Shown piece by piece: positions 46,863-57,038 of a stretch of DNA of 64,000 nt; the stretch's first letter is position 1; each line of letters begins with the position of its first letter. The notes beneath the pieces are model-generated. The model was not told where the DNA came from, searched no databases, and saw only the letters and a list, made by a program, of their open reading frames with translations. The stretch spans positions 186,001 to 250,000 of the forward strand of contig NZ_WMCD01000004.1 of assembly GCF_010994275.1 (NCBI RefSeq), read 5' to 3'. A program made the translations under genes and the position numbers. This DNA is from Cyclobacterium jeungdonense. GTDB lineage: Bacteria; Bacteroidota; Bacteroidia; Cytophagales; Cyclobacteriaceae.

Positions 46863-48200
46863 TCAGGACGGGTTTAGGGTAATGGTCTTATTAGCTGCCA
46901 ATGCTGAAAGCTCATTTCTGAAAGCTTCCCTTACCTTTAGGGCATCGTGCCTTTGCTCGGCAATTTCAATCGCTTTGGTGGCCACCTTTTTCCGGTATTC
47001 CTCTGAATCAATCAATTCCATCAATGCGGCCTTTAATTCCTCTACTTCATTTTTGGTCACTACTTTAGCCCATTGGTAATCTTGCGCATACGTGACCAAT
47101 GCGGTATCTTCCGGTGCAAATATAAGAATTGGCGTTCCGGAAATCATGTATTCAGAAGCTTTGGTAGGCATGGAATACTTAATAAAAGCGGTGGCAGAAG
47201 GCGTGAAATCATAGGGTAAAAACAATAGATCCGCACCTGAAAACCGGTCAGGAAGTTCTTCATACGGAACAAATCCCCTGTGGTGAATGCAAGAATAAGT
47301 ATCCGCCCAGGATGGCTTCCTTCCTACCTGTAGTACCAGTTCCAATTGTTTTTTTCCGGTTTTATTCAAATTTTCCAGACATTTAGCCATGGTTTCCAGG
47401 GAACTTTGTATTCCCAGACCCATGCGCCCAGCATAAAGGATTTGAATTTTATCTCCAAATTCATACGATTTTCTCTGGCTTTTATTCCAAAAGGAAAGCT
47501 CAATGGGATTGTGGAAGGTAGAAAACTGAAACCCGTATCTTTCCTGGTAAGCTTTGGCCATTGGTTCGCTTATGCTAAAATGCCGTGCACATCGCGTTAG
47601 CATATCCTTGAATTCTCCACCAATTTTCCCGTGCCAGTAATTACCCAACAGCCCTTCACCGGGTAATACCTCCAACCAATCATCCATCATATGAAAAACC
47701 ATCGGTTTATGAAGGTACTCCTGAACAAGTCTGCAAAATATAACCGCCTCCCTTCGCTGGGCTTGTGCGTAGATTACATCCGGATTGAATTCATCCAACC
47801 AAAGTTGGAGTTCAGGAGAAAGTTGTAAAGTAGATGCCCAATTCAATACACCTAACCATTTTAAAAATGGGTTGATATATCCTTTTAACAATTTTTCTCG
47901 CAGGGCTGATTTCTTTATCGGTTTTACCTTTTTTTCTTTTTTGCTGATTCTTACTTTTCCGGAGGGGTATTTGCGTTTTAATAGGCTCAGAGGAAACCGC
48001 CAGATATGCTCTTTATGCCCCAATTGATAATAGTGATCACAGGCATCTAGCTGGGTTTGTTCGGTAATTAGGTTTCCCAAACACGTAACAGCGAGTTTAT
48101 CCTTTGGCCAGCCTTTAAATAAATTGGAAAGCGTGATCCCCCCTCCCGAAATAGAATTAAAAGGTTGATTCAATATCAAAACTTTAGGAAAATCCTTCAT
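46863..48200 (-). CDS. GT4-type glycosyltransferase
   Basis: 445 residues, GT-B fold. N-terminus KVLILNQPFNSISGGGITL (nucleotide-binding start), then FHMMDDWLEVLPGEGLLG, later IQILYAGRMGLGIQSSLE and GADLLFLPYDFTPSATAF with PTKASEYMISGTPILIF, the donor-binding Glu block. Encodes one of the repeat-unit transferases. It lies 50 bp below the polymerase gene in transcription order. Confidence 0.87.
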   Translation of the reverse strand: MKDFPKVLILNQPFNSISGGGITLSNLFKGWPKDKLAVTCLGNLITEQTQLDACDHYYQLGHKEHIWRFPLSLLKRKYPSGKVRISKKEKKVKPIKKSALREKLLKGYINPFLKWLGVLNWASTLQLSPELQLWLDEFNPDVIYAQAQRREAVIFCRLVQEYLHKPMVFHMMDDWLEVLPGEGLLGNYWHGKIGGEFKDMLTRCARHFSISEPMAKAYQERYGFQFSTFHNPIELSFWNKSQRKSYEFGDKIQILYAGRMGLGIQSSLETMAKCLENLNKTGKKQLELVLQVGRKPSWADTYSCIHHRGFVPYEELPDRFSGADLLFLPYDFTPSATAFIKYSMPTKASEYMISGTPILIFAPEDTALVTYAQDYQWAKVVTKNEVEELKAALMELIDSEEYRKKVATKAIEIAEQRHDALKVREAFRNELSALAANKTITLNPS

Positions 48201-48250
48201 TTGTAAGCGATTAATAAATATAAAGTATTCTTCATAAACCTATTAAAAGG

Positions 48251-49504
48251 CTATGTGGACATGGCTTCCTTAATATTTTCATCCGACATTTTTCTCATGT
48301 CTTTAGAATACCCAATACCCACACAAACCCAAAAAAGCATGTGGTTCAAATCCGTATTAAAAACATTTAACGGATACAAAGATAAAATCCACAGGATAAT
48401 CCATATCCCTGCCACTTTTGACAATAAATTATTGGAAAAGAAAAAAGCCTTAAATGCTGCAGGAATGGCCATTAGCAATATGAGCCCAAGGTAAATAACT
48501 CCTCCTTTCAAGATTATATTCAAATAATCTGTTTCGATCATGTACCGGTAGCCGGAAGTATCATTCAGGTCAATGTTAGGACACCAATACCGACCATTAA
48601 TGCCCCTGCCTATCACCCAATCCACTGCTTCAAAATCCCTGGCCATGGCCACTTCCACTCCGGTACGTGTATCCTCCAGCCCCCTCTCATTCAACTCTCC
48701 AAAATAGGAATATTTGTTCTCTTGATAGAATTTAGGTGCGTATACCGCTAAAACACCGATAAAGAGGGCCAACACACCACTCATGACCAGTTTATAGTTT
48801 GATTTAATGTAAAAGATAACCATAAAAATCAACATATGGGTGACGGATAAAGCCATGATAGCCCTCCTCGCCTTATAGGTAGCAATTCCGATGATTGCCA
48901 ATAGTACCACAAAGGCAATCATATTTCGGTATTTACTATGGTAAATATAGGTAAAGAGTAAAAATGATAGCGGAACGCCCAGGTTCTTGTAGAATCCTTC
49001 AAAAGTAAACTTTTGAGGCACATTTTCTTCGTAATGAGCTATCACCAGATCCATAAAAAGGAGATTTAGTAATAGAAAAGCAATCCCGTAGATTACGATG
49101 ATATCAAAAATCCGAGAATAGAACTTTAAGTTTTTAGGTATTAATAGTAGTAACGGGAAGAAATACTTTATGAAACTGGAAAAAAACAGCCGTTTGGTGA
49201 ATTCATACGTATACTCGTATCCATGCAGTAATATAAAAATGGAATACATCAAATAAATCACCAATGTGATTCTTAAAAAGTAATTTTTTACGGCAAACTG
49301 AACGGTACTACCAGCAAAATAAATGATTCCAAAAATGGCCATCGCCTGAATAAGCTGAATCACTTTAATCATACCAGTGGCATAGGTGGCCGTAAAGGCC
49401 GACCCAATACCGTAAACAGCTACACTGGTCCAGAAAAAAAACATTTTCTTATCCAGGTTTGCCGTATACCTCCTGTACATCATTATTTGACTCGATGAAT
49501 CCAC
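48251..49504 (-). CDS. Wzy/O-antigen polymerase-like membrane protein
   Basis: 417 residues (about 410 if the ATG at 49483 is used; the longer start is GTG). About 11-12 hydrophobic segments, with a large polar loop around residues 245-315 that contains RGLEDTRTGVEVAMARDFEA and WVIGRGINGRYW, the periplasmic loop expected of O-antigen polymerases/ligases. By position among Wzx, Wzc and transferases it should join repeat units in the periplasm. Wzy sequences are poorly conserved, so the call rests on topology and context. Confidence 0.8.
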   Translation of the reverse strand: MDSSSQIMMYRRYTANLDKKMFFFWTSVAVYGIGSAFTATYATGMIKVIQLIQAMAIFGIIYFAGSTVQFAVKNYFLRITLVIYLMYSIFILLHGYEYTYEFTKRLFFSSFIKYFFPLLLLIPKNLKFYSRIFDIIVIYGIAFLLLNLLFMDLVIAHYEENVPQKFTFEGFYKNLGVPLSFLLFTYIYHSKYRNMIAFVVLLAIIGIATYKARRAIMALSVTHMLIFMVIFYIKSNYKLVMSGVLALFIGVLAVYAPKFYQENKYSYFGELNERGLEDTRTGVEVAMARDFEAVDWVIGRGINGRYWCPNIDLNDTSGYRYMIETDYLNIILKGGVIYLGLILLMAIPAAFKAFFFSNNLLSKVAGIWIILWILSLYPLNVFNTDLNHMLFWVCVGIGYSKDMRKMSDENIKEAMST

Positions 49505-49513
49505 GCTATCCTC

Positions 49514-50188
49514 TTATTTATCAGCTAGTTTGGGGGCTATTTTAATGAATTTTTCTACATCAAAAAATAATTCCTCGACTTTCTTTAAAGTTTCTTCATC
49601 CCCGTCCCACCACTTGGATTTGAGTAGACTTTGTATCGTCTCCTCATCGAAGCGGTATTTCATGATTTTTATCGGACAACCTACCGCCACTGCATAAGGC
49701 GGGATATCCTTACTGACCACGGCTCCTGCACCAATAACCGCGCCATCGCCTATGGTCACTCCATCCAGAATGGTTACGTTCGCTCCAATGAATACATCGT
49801 TTCCTATCGTTATTGGAATTATTTCTTGTACTTTGGTCTTTTTGGAATAGGTAAACCCCGCCTGCCCATTGACCGAATAAAATACGGGTGAGGTGGATAT
49901 GCCGTGAATGGGATGAAGTCCCCATCCGGACACCAGATTGGGACCAATCGAGCAAAATTTGCCGATGGTTGTATTGTAAATCCGGGCATTTAATGACACA
50001 TAGGTTCCCTTACCTATAATGGTGTTACTCAGCAAGTGGTATTTGTAAACCCTAGCCTGAGGGTCTATTTTACAATTAATAAGGTTACTCCCCAATATTT
50101 CCCAATGGACTTTTTCGTTTTTCGCAGCTGTCTTTACCAAGAAAAAGAAATTGGAGAAAAAATTCACTAGTGGCTTGAAAATGTTCAT
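49514..50188 (-). CDS. CatB-type hexapeptide O-acetyltransferase
   Basis: 224 residues from the ATG at 50188, which overlaps the TGA of the flippase gene by 4 bp; a TTG at 50197 is possible. Left-handed beta-helix hexapeptides (IGKGTYVSL, IGKFCSIGP, IGNDVFIGANVTILDGVTIGDGAVIGAGAVV) and the catalytic-type His in SGWGLHPIHG identify the xenobiotic/CatB acyltransferase group. It should O-acetylate a sugar with acetyl-CoA in the cytosol. It is typical in capsule loci. Confidence 0.9.
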   Translation of the reverse strand: MNIFKPLVNFFSNFFFLVKTAAKNEKVHWEILGSNLINCKIDPQARVYKYHLLSNTIIGKGTYVSLNARIYNTTIGKFCSIGPNLVSGWGLHPIHGISTSPVFYSVNGQAGFTYSKKTKVQEIIPITIGNDVFIGANVTILDGVTIGDGAVIGAGAVVSKDIPPYAVAVGCPIKIMKYRFDEETIQSLLKSKWWDGDEETLKKVEELFFDVEKFIKIAPKLADK

Positions 50189-51555
50189 TCGTTCCAAATA
50201 TTTTTTGCCGTTTTATTTAGCAGTTTATGAGTTTGTATCGAAAAAACGATCCCCATCACACCGAATATTAGGGTGCTGGTCATGGTAATACCTACCAAAC
50301 CGAACCATTTTCCCAACAGGATAGCTAGCGGAATGTTCAGCAGAGCAGTAGCAGTCACCATGTATAATTGCAATTTAATCTTGCCAATTCCATTAAGAAA
50401 AAACACGTGCATGGTTTGCCAAATGGCAACGATTACGTAAAGACACATAGCAGCAGATAATGCAAAGGGAACATCCACAGAATCCCCCACCCAAATATCA
50501 TACAAAAATGGAGAAGCAAATAATATCCCTATCGAAGCCAAAATGGCCAAAAACCAGATTTTTCTCATCTTGACAAGGGTGTTTTTTATCCAATTGTATT
50601 CTTCCCTCACATAGGCATCCGTAAATGCACTCCACATGGGTGTGACCACAATCCCAAAACCCATTGTCACGATCGCAAATAATTTAAATGCAATATTGAA
50701 GGGGGTCACTTCTTCTGGTCCGAAAAGCTGGGTAATGATCACATTATTTGTACTGAATAACACCAGGGCTCCAATTTGAATTACAAAAAATTTTGCTCCC
50801 AAAGACATCAAATCTCTGGCAAGACTAAAATCGACCTTGCTAAAAGAAGGCGCATACTTTTTGTATTCGTGGGTATAAAACCAAACACTTGAACTAATCA
50901 ATACCAAAACCGGTGTAAAACTTAATGCGGCTCCCAAATAAATCAGATTTCCTTCTGTCGTCTTAGTAAGTACAAATATCACAATCAGAGAAAACAAACT
51001 TCCTAAAAAATTAAACAATGAGGCTTTGGCCGGTTCCTGATTGGCGGTAAGCACAGTGGTAATTAACTTCAACACAAATTGAAGGCAAAAGAAAGTAAAC
51101 ACAATCAAGGAGACAGATCGAAGTTCATCCCCTAATTCAGGAGAGGTATTCAAAATAGAGGCCCAATTTAAAAATGGATTAATGCCCAAAAAAATCAAGA
51201 GTACTGCTCCGATAATCATACTTAAAATGGCGTAGGTCGTACTCACGTATTTTTTTGCCAGATCGTACTCGCCCTGAGCAATACTCTCGGCAAATTTATT
51301 CCGTAAGCCGTGACCAAAACCTATGTCAAAAAACCCGAACCAAGCCACCATAGAACTTAAGGTAAGCCAAATTCCATAGCTCGTTGGATTGACGTAATTT
51401 ATTGTCAAGGGCACCAATATCAAACTGATGGCAATACTGCCCCCCTTAATTAAAAAAGAGGCCAGTATGTTTTTTTTTGCTTTTACACTTCTTTTATGCC
51501 CTTTATTAATCGCTTTGTTCAAGGATAAATAAAGAGATGTCAACTGACTTCTCAT
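50185..51555 (-). CDS. Wzx-type oligosaccharide flippase
   Basis: 456 residues with about 12-14 membrane helices. N-terminus SFLIKGGSIAISLILVPL and VNPTSYGIWLTLSSMVAWFGFFDIG, typical of the polysaccharide transporter (MVF/Wzx) superfamily, and FGHGLRNKFAESIAQGEYD. It should flip lipid-linked repeat units across the inner membrane. Translation is coupled to the acetyltransferase downstream. Confidence 0.92.
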   Translation of the reverse strand: MRSQLTSLYLSLNKAINKGHKRSVKAKKNILASFLIKGGSIAISLILVPLTINYVNPTSYGIWLTLSSMVAWFGFFDIGFGHGLRNKFAESIAQGEYDLAKKYVSTTYAILSMIIGAVLLIFLGINPFLNWASILNTSPELGDELRSVSLIVFTFFCLQFVLKLITTVLTANQEPAKASLFNFLGSLFSLIVIFVLTKTTEGNLIYLGAALSFTPVLVLISSSVWFYTHEYKKYAPSFSKVDFSLARDLMSLGAKFFVIQIGALVLFSTNNVIITQLFGPEEVTPFNIAFKLFAIVTMGFGIVVTPMWSAFTDAYVREEYNWIKNTLVKMRKIWFLAILASIGILFASPFLYDIWVGDSVDVPFALSAAMCLYVIVAIWQTMHVFFLNGIGKIKLQLYMVTATALLNIPLAILLGKWFGLVGITMTSTLIFGVMGIVFSIQTHKLLNKTAKNIWNE

Positions 51556-51595
51556 ACAAAAAAACTTTCTCCGTTACTCCTACCAAAAAATCTCA

Positions 51596-53968
51596 TCAAG
51601 CTTTTTTAGCCATTTCCTTATAAACTGCTCGTTTTTTCTTTTTAATATCCCCTTTCTGATAATAGTCGTAGCCATAACTCAACTTAGCTTTAGCATCATT
51701 GAGGACAATGACAGGATTTTTCAGTTTTTTCTCCTTTTTGTTTTCATTAATAAAGGAAATGGTATCCGAAGTTGTGTAATTATACCTCATAATGTAGGTC
51801 GTGATGTCCGAAAATTTAGATAGCGAAAAGGCATCGGCTACCTGGCCTACAGGAGCAGAATCGATAATAATAACATCGTATATCTCCTGAAGCTTGTCGA
51901 TGAAATATCCAACTTTGGGAAGTAGCATCAATTCTGAAGGATCATCGGGAAGCGTACCACAACCAATCAGATCAAGATTTGCGGGTAATTTTTCGTTTTT
52001 TACGACCAGATCGGAAATAGTCAGGGATTCGTTCTGCAAAAAGTCAGAAATACCGGTATCGCTAGTCATTCCGAGATACTCCAAAAGTAACGGCTTTCGC
52101 AGGTCAAACTCAAGCACAACCACCTTTTTATCCGCCAAACTCATGCTAACACCCAGGTTTAGCGAAAAGAAGGTCTTGCCTTCGCCACTGGAACTAGACG
52201 TCACCAGAATGACTTTTTTATCCTTGTTTGGTAATGCAAATTGAAGGTTGGTTCGTATAAGGCGGAATTGCTCAGCCACCGGAGTTCTAACCCCTTTTGA
52301 AATGGCAATCGGCACTTTTTCATCGTGGTGGGATACCTCTCCCAAAATCGAAATATTCGTTTTGGAGGTGACATCTCTCTTAATTTTAATTTGGGTATTT
52401 AATTGGTAATAGATGAAAACCAAGCCCAAAGGCCCCCCAAATCCAAGAAAGAAAGCAAATCCTAAAATTAGCATTTTGTTTGGCTTGGTGGGTTTACTTC
52501 CCGCCATAGCCGGATCTATAATTCTGGAGTTACTTACAGTAGTTGCCGCCAACGACATGGATGCCTCCTCCCTTTTTTTAACCAAATATTGGTAATGATC
52601 CTGCTTGATCGCTTGTTGCCGGTTTATTTCCAGTAATTCCCGTTCAATTTCCGGCACTTTCCCACTTTGTATTTCTACTTCAGTAGTCCTGGCCAATAGA
52701 TTATCCCTGGCGATTTCTACACTGGATTTTATGTTTTTTATGTTTTCAAGTATGTTTCTTCTCATGGAACTCAGCTGCTGATCCTTCTCTAAAATCAAAG
52801 GACTGCCGGGCTGAATTGTCCGAAGCATTCGTTCCCTATCGCGCTGCAATTCATTAAACTGGCTTATGTTGGTCATCAACGTCTGGTCTTCTATATTCAG
52901 AGAACTAGGTACTGCCTGGTAATTATCCTGTTGATTCATCAGGTAATTTTCTATAGAAGTAAGCACATCCAGTTGGATTGAATAATCTGCTAGCTGCTCC
53001 TTGCCTTGATTAAATGATTCTGCGTATTGTAGGGCGTCCGAACTCAGTTCGGTAATCTTGTTTTCCTGTTTGTATTTTTCTGCCTCTGACTCAATTTGCC
53101 TGAGTTCAGTGGTCACCGAGTCTAATTGATTATTTATAAATTCGATCGTGTTTTTTGCCGTTTGATTTTTATTCAGCATGGCCTCCCGGTTGTAGGCTTC
53201 GATCAGGTTGTTCATGACCAGCATCCCCTTCTGTGGGACGGGGTCAGTAAAGCTTAATCTCAATACGCTGGCAAGCTTATTTACTATCATCACATCCAGC
53301 TTACTACTATACCTTCCCGGAATCGCATAGGGATTGTTAAAGTTGATGATGATGGTGCTGGGATAATCCATATCCTGCACTCGTTCGATGCTCAGTTCAC
53401 CAAAAGGAAATGCTAATTTCTCACCAAACTGGTGATTAGAAAATTTTTCCTCTTCATTTTCCAGACGAAAATTAACCGAATCCACTACATGGACCTTGAA
53501 TTTGGTAAGTAAGTCCTTATCGAAAAATGCTGCTGAATCATACCGATCTATGTCAACCTGAATGGGTACCTGAGCACCAAAAATTTCCTTATCCCTGAAA
53601 ACATTGTCCTTAACATAGTAAGAAACATTCAGGTCAAGATCGCGGATAGCTTCAGCCATGAGACTTACGGATTTGAGCACTTCTGCCTCGTTCTCCACCG
53701 TTTTTACCGATTGATAGGTTTCTAATTCAGAATATACCGCATTTTGAGAAAAATCAGACCCTTTACTGCTATTAATCAAAATTGTTGCACCTACAGGATA
53801 TTCCGGAGTTGCGTATTGAAAATAGGCATAGGCTAAACCAAAACAAAAAACCACCCCAATCAAATACAAATACCAAAATTTAAGGTATTTCATGATCAGG
53901 TACTTATAATCTGTGTTTTCCACCTCTTTAGGTTGAAAATCATCCATCAACATATCCGACATTTTCAT
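51596..53968 (-). CDS. Wzc-type polysaccharide co-polymerase and tyrosine kinase
   Basis: 790 residues. A Wzz domain with two membrane helices (about 32-50 and 490-512) encloses a large periplasmic coiled-coil region (about 270-460). The cytosolic BY-kinase domain (about 565-790) has Walker A SSSSGEGKTFFSLNLG (about residue 595), Walker A' VVVLEFDLRKP and Walker B VIIIDSAPVG. The C-terminus has a Tyr cluster (SYGYDYYQKG). It controls chain length and export with Wza, 12 bp upstream. The Walker A' reads EFD where many have DAD, still with the key Asp. Confidence 0.94.
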   Translation of the reverse strand: MKMSDMLMDDFQPKEVENTDYKYLIMKYLKFWYLYLIGVVFCFGLAYAYFQYATPEYPVGATILINSSKGSDFSQNAVYSELETYQSVKTVENEAEVLKSVSLMAEAIRDLDLNVSYYVKDNVFRDKEIFGAQVPIQVDIDRYDSAAFFDKDLLTKFKVHVVDSVNFRLENEEEKFSNHQFGEKLAFPFGELSIERVQDMDYPSTIIINFNNPYAIPGRYSSKLDVMIVNKLASVLRLSFTDPVPQKGMLVMNNLIEAYNREAMLNKNQTAKNTIEFINNQLDSVTTELRQIESEAEKYKQENKITELSSDALQYAESFNQGKEQLADYSIQLDVLTSIENYLMNQQDNYQAVPSSLNIEDQTLMTNISQFNELQRDRERMLRTIQPGSPLILEKDQQLSSMRRNILENIKNIKSSVEIARDNLLARTTEVEIQSGKVPEIERELLEINRQQAIKQDHYQYLVKKREEASMSLAATTVSNSRIIDPAMAGSKPTKPNKMLILGFAFFLGFGGPLGLVFIYYQLNTQIKIKRDVTSKTNISILGEVSHHDEKVPIAISKGVRTPVAEQFRLIRTNLQFALPNKDKKVILVTSSSSGEGKTFFSLNLGVSMSLADKKVVVLEFDLRKPLLLEYLGMTSDTGISDFLQNESLTISDLVVKNEKLPANLDLIGCGTLPDDPSELMLLPKVGYFIDKLQEIYDVIIIDSAPVGQVADAFSLSKFSDITTYIMRYNYTTSDTISFINENKKEKKLKNPVIVLNDAKAKLSYGYDYYQKGDIKKKKRAVYKEMAKKA

Positions 53969-53980
53969 AATTCCGTAATC

Positions 53981-54778
53981 TTATTCGAAATAGAAGCGTA
54001 AGTTAAACAGTACCGCAATTCCAATGGAAGCCAATAAACCAAAAACGGCTAACGAACGCTGATTTGTACTAGCTTGAACGGCTTTAATTTTATCCGGCTC
54101 AACGTAAACCACGTCATTTTGATGTAACATGAAGTACGGAGAATTCAGTATATCCCGATTATTCAAATTAAGCCTTACAGCTTTCCTCACACCCTCCTCG
54201 TCTCGGATCACCAATACATTCTCTCTTTTCCCATATTCGGTCATGTCCCCTGCCAATCCCAACGCTTCCAGTATGGTAATTCGATCAGTATCTAGGGTAA
54301 ACGTATTCGGGTTGGCAACTTCACCTATTACAGTGATCTTAAAATTGAGGTATTGTACGTTTACGATGGGATCTTTAATATACTCCTCCAAACGTTGTGC
54401 CATTTTCTCAATCGCCTCCTCCTTCGTCAACCCCTCCAGAACTACCATGCCCAAAACTGGAAAATTCACTTGCCCGTTTTTATCCACCAGATATCCCTCG
54501 TTGATGGGAACAGCAGCATTCATCATTCTGTCACCCTCGGTCGAGGACATCACACCCGCGTTAAACAATAGGTTTGATTCCGGATTCAAACTGCTTACCG
54601 TTATTTTTAATAAATCCCCTTCCTTGATCGTGGGCTCCGGATAATCTGTAATTTGTGTTGAAAAATCAGAGCCGGGCTCAATATCGCTGAAATAGACCAG
54701 GTTCCTTTTGGCACAACCAAAGATACTGGAGAGAAAGAAAATAAAAATCAAGCTGTTTACTAATGTACTTTTTTTCAT
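53981..54778 (-). CDS. Wza-type polysaccharide export lipoprotein
   Basis: 265 residues. Lipoprotein signal with Cys22 in SSIFGCAKRN. Poly_export domain (about 40-135; ITDYPEPTIKEGDLLKITVSS, then GYLVDKNGQVNFPVLG) followed by a SLBB-like domain (about 145-225; ITVIGEVANPNTFTLDTDRIT) and a C-terminal membrane helix. It forms the outer-membrane-side export channel and pairs with Wzc. It is the first gene of the main operon after a gap of about 290 bp. Confidence 0.93.
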   Translation of the reverse strand: MKKSTLVNSLIFIFFLSSIFGCAKRNLVYFSDIEPGSDFSTQITDYPEPTIKEGDLLKITVSSLNPESNLLFNAGVMSSTEGDRMMNAAVPINEGYLVDKNGQVNFPVLGMVVLEGLTKEEAIEKMAQRLEEYIKDPIVNVQYLNFKITVIGEVANPNTFTLDTDRITILEALGLAGDMTEYGKRENVLVIRDEEGVRKAVRLNLNNRDILNSPYFMLHQNDVVYVEPDKIKAVQASTNQRSLAVFGLLASIGIAVLFNLRFYFE

Positions 54779-55071
54779 AAAATCTTAAGACTGTTACGTC
54801 GGTTTTTACTCACCGAATTAGTTGTTTCCGGTGAAAAAGTGAAACAATAATCTTCTAAAACATGCTACTAATAAAGACCTTGCAAATTACTTAATTATCA
54901 GAAGAATAAGAACTGTGGTGGAAACTTTTCTATTCCAAAAGCTAATTTTGTTCAAAAGCTTCGCAGTTTTTGATCTTTACGACCAGGAATAATTTTTCAA
55001 GCTATTAGTATGTTTTAAAGATGCTGTTATCAATTATTGTGCTGTTTTTATTATCATTATTTGATTCCAGC

Positions 55072-55779
55072 TTAATAAGCCTTTTCATTTTTGGTCAGGA
55101 GTGAAAAAGCGGTAGCAATGACGATTTTAATGTCGAATAATAAACACCATTTTTTGACATAAAAATGATCCAATCGATAGCGAGAATACAATTCCTGGAA
55201 ATTTAAAATTTCTCCCCGAAAGCCTTTGCACTGAGCCAGCCCAGTAATCCCCGGCTTTACCCGGTGCCTCTGCATGAATCCACCAATCTCTTTTGCAAAT
55301 TCCAGATTCATAGGGACAGCATGAGGCCTTGGTCCCACAATGGACATATCGCCTAGGAGTACATTGATGATCTGAGGCAATTCATCCAGACTTGATTTAC
55401 GTAGGAACTTACCCACTTTGGTAATTCTCGAATCATTTTGAGTAGCCTGCTTGGTATCTGCATCGTTGTTTTTGACCATCGTTCTGAACTTGTAACAATT
55501 AAACACCCTATTTCCCCTTCCATGTCGGAGCTGTTTGAAAAAAACAGGCCCTTTGGAATCCAACTTAATCAATAAGCCGATGATGGGAAATAACCACGAA
55601 AGCACAAAAACAGTAGTGAACAAAGCCACCGATAAATCAAAGACTCTCTTCATGCGCCGTTTGTGAAAGCTGTCATTCTGCCCATAAAGTACTCTGATTT
55701 TAGCCCGGTGCTGATCTTTTACAAAATTTCCCTTTCTCAGGGGTTGGCGAAATTTTCGCTCCACTAAAACATTTTCCAT
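55072..55779 (-). CDS. Initiating bacterial sugar transferase (WcaJ/ExoY type), copy 1
   Basis: 235 residues from the ATG at 55779 (a TTG at 55788 is also in frame). One membrane segment (about 40-65), then the catalytic domain: LDSKGPVFFKQLRHGRGN, CYKFRTM, LRKSSLDELPQIINVLLGDMS, SIVGPRPHA and RVKPGITGLAQCKG. It adds the first sugar-1-phosphate to undecaprenyl phosphate. It is a close paralogue of the gene at 56108-56800, with which it shares an upstream promoter arrangement. Confidence 0.93.
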   Translation of the reverse strand: MENVLVERKFRQPLRKGNFVKDQHRAKIRVLYGQNDSFHKRRMKRVFDLSVALFTTVFVLSWLFPIIGLLIKLDSKGPVFFKQLRHGRGNRVFNCYKFRTMVKNNDADTKQATQNDSRITKVGKFLRKSSLDELPQIINVLLGDMSIVGPRPHAVPMNLEFAKEIGGFMQRHRVKPGITGLAQCKGFRGEILNFQELYSRYRLDHFYVKKWCLLFDIKIVIATAFSLLTKNEKAY

Positions 55780-56107
55780 CTCTAACAATATTTACTTTCA
55801 ACACTAAACCTGACCTTTTGTTTAAAAAACATTTTTATATATCTGAAATACATTTTTACAAATATATACTCTCTATTTCACCTACACAAGCTTTTGGGGA
55901 AATATTTTGAATTAAGATTCGTTTTTATGTATTTAAAATTCGTTTTTTTAGCTTTAAAAATTAGTTTAGCGCATTACTTTTCAGGTGGGGCTACAGCGGA
56001 ATTAATAAAAAAGACAGGCAATTCCAAAATGATATAGTCCCCCTTAAAGCGATGGAATCTGATCCTAAATCCGCCGACGGGGACTAATGCCAGAGACAAA
56101 AAAAAAA
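55780..56107. other. Spacer between the two sugar transferase genes
   Basis: About 330 bp, AT-rich, no gene seen. It contains the candidate promoter for the downstream sugar transferase copy (55859-55889); no terminator hairpin with a T run was seen on the minus strand. Confidence 0.5.
55859..55889 (-). promoter_or_regulatory. Candidate promoter of sugar transferase copy 1
   Basis: On the minus strand TATATTTG (55859-55866) matches TAnnTTTG, and TTG (55887-55889, in CTTGT) lies exactly 20 bp upstream, as in Bacteroidota promoters. The leader to the ATG is about 75 nt. Confidence 0.6.
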
Positions 56108-56800
56108 TTAATATGCTTTCCTGTTATTAAATATCACGGCTGATACCGTCCAAAAAACAATTTTCAAATCCAAAAACAGGCACCAATTTTTAATATAAAA
56201 GTGATCCAATCTAACCCTACCATAAATATCAAAAAAAGTCAAAACTTCACCCCGGTAACCCTTTACCTGGGCTAAACCTGAGATCCCTGGTTTAACGGAA
56301 TGGCGAAACATGTAATTACTTATTTCATTTGAAAAAAAATGATTCATTGGTACAGCATGTGGCCTGGGGCCTATCACAGACATGTTTCCTATTAATACGT
56401 TTATAAATTGTGGTGTTTCATCCAGACTGGTTTTTCTCAAAAACCTACCCAGCCTGGTTACCCTTTGATCATTTTTTGTCGCCTGCCGGGTATCTGCATC
56501 CTGATTTCGAATCATGGTCCGAAACTTGTAACACCAGAAGGGTTTGTTGCCCTTGCCATGTCTCAATTGTTTAAATAAAATTGGCCCTTTCGAATCGATT
56601 CTTATTAGAACTGCTATCAACGGAAACAACCAGGATAAAATGAAAACGAGGAAAAAAGTAGAAAAAACAACGTCTATAAATCTTTTTACCAAAAGTTTTT
56701 TTGGATCAGTGAGGTAGACGGTACCATCCGGACTGACATACCCCGAAAGCCTTTTCGAGAAAAATTCAGGCCCCGTTTCCTTGTGTAAAAACTTTTCCAT
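56108..56800 (-). CDS. Initiating bacterial sugar transferase (WcaJ/ExoY type), copy 2
   Basis: 230 residues. One membrane segment (about 38-62), then DSKGPILFKQLRHGKGN, CYKFRTM, LRKTSLDETPQFINVL, GPRPHA and KPGISGLAQVKGY. It is the paralogue of the preceding entry and should start the lipid-linked oligosaccharide. Two initiating enzymes suggest two alternative first sugars or redundancy. Its own promoter lies upstream. Confidence 0.93.
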   Translation of the reverse strand: MEKFLHKETGPEFFSKRLSGYVSPDGTVYLTDPKKLLVKRFIDVVFSTFFLVFILSWLFPLIAVLIRIDSKGPILFKQLRHGKGNKPFWCYKFRTMIRNQDADTRQATKNDQRVTRLGRFLRKTSLDETPQFINVLIGNMSVIGPRPHAVPMNHFFSNEISNYMFRHSVKPGISGLAQVKGYRGEVLTFFDIYGRVRLDHFYIKNWCLFLDLKIVFWTVSAVIFNNRKAY

Positions 56801-56865
56801 TATTGTATTGGATATCCCTTTCTAAAAACCGTACCTCACTTTCCTGTATATGAAATACACTTTAG

Positions 56866-56896
56866 CAAATGTATTTAGCTTTTTCGATATAAACAA
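56866..56896 (-). promoter_or_regulatory. Candidate promoter of sugar transferase copy 2
   Basis: TACATTTG (56866-56873, minus strand) matches TAnnTTTG, with TTG (56894-56896, in CTTGT) 20 bp upstream, the same layout and similar leader length as copy 1. Confidence 0.6.
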
Positions 56897-57038
56897 GTAA
56901 TAATAAGGATATTGCATGAAGGTGCAAGCTCATTCGCTAACAAAAAAATACACTTGAAAATGGGATATGCCCATATAAAAGCAATCTTCTCCCATTAAAA
57001 CAACACTTCTATGCAAAAAAATCGCAAGTGATTCCACT

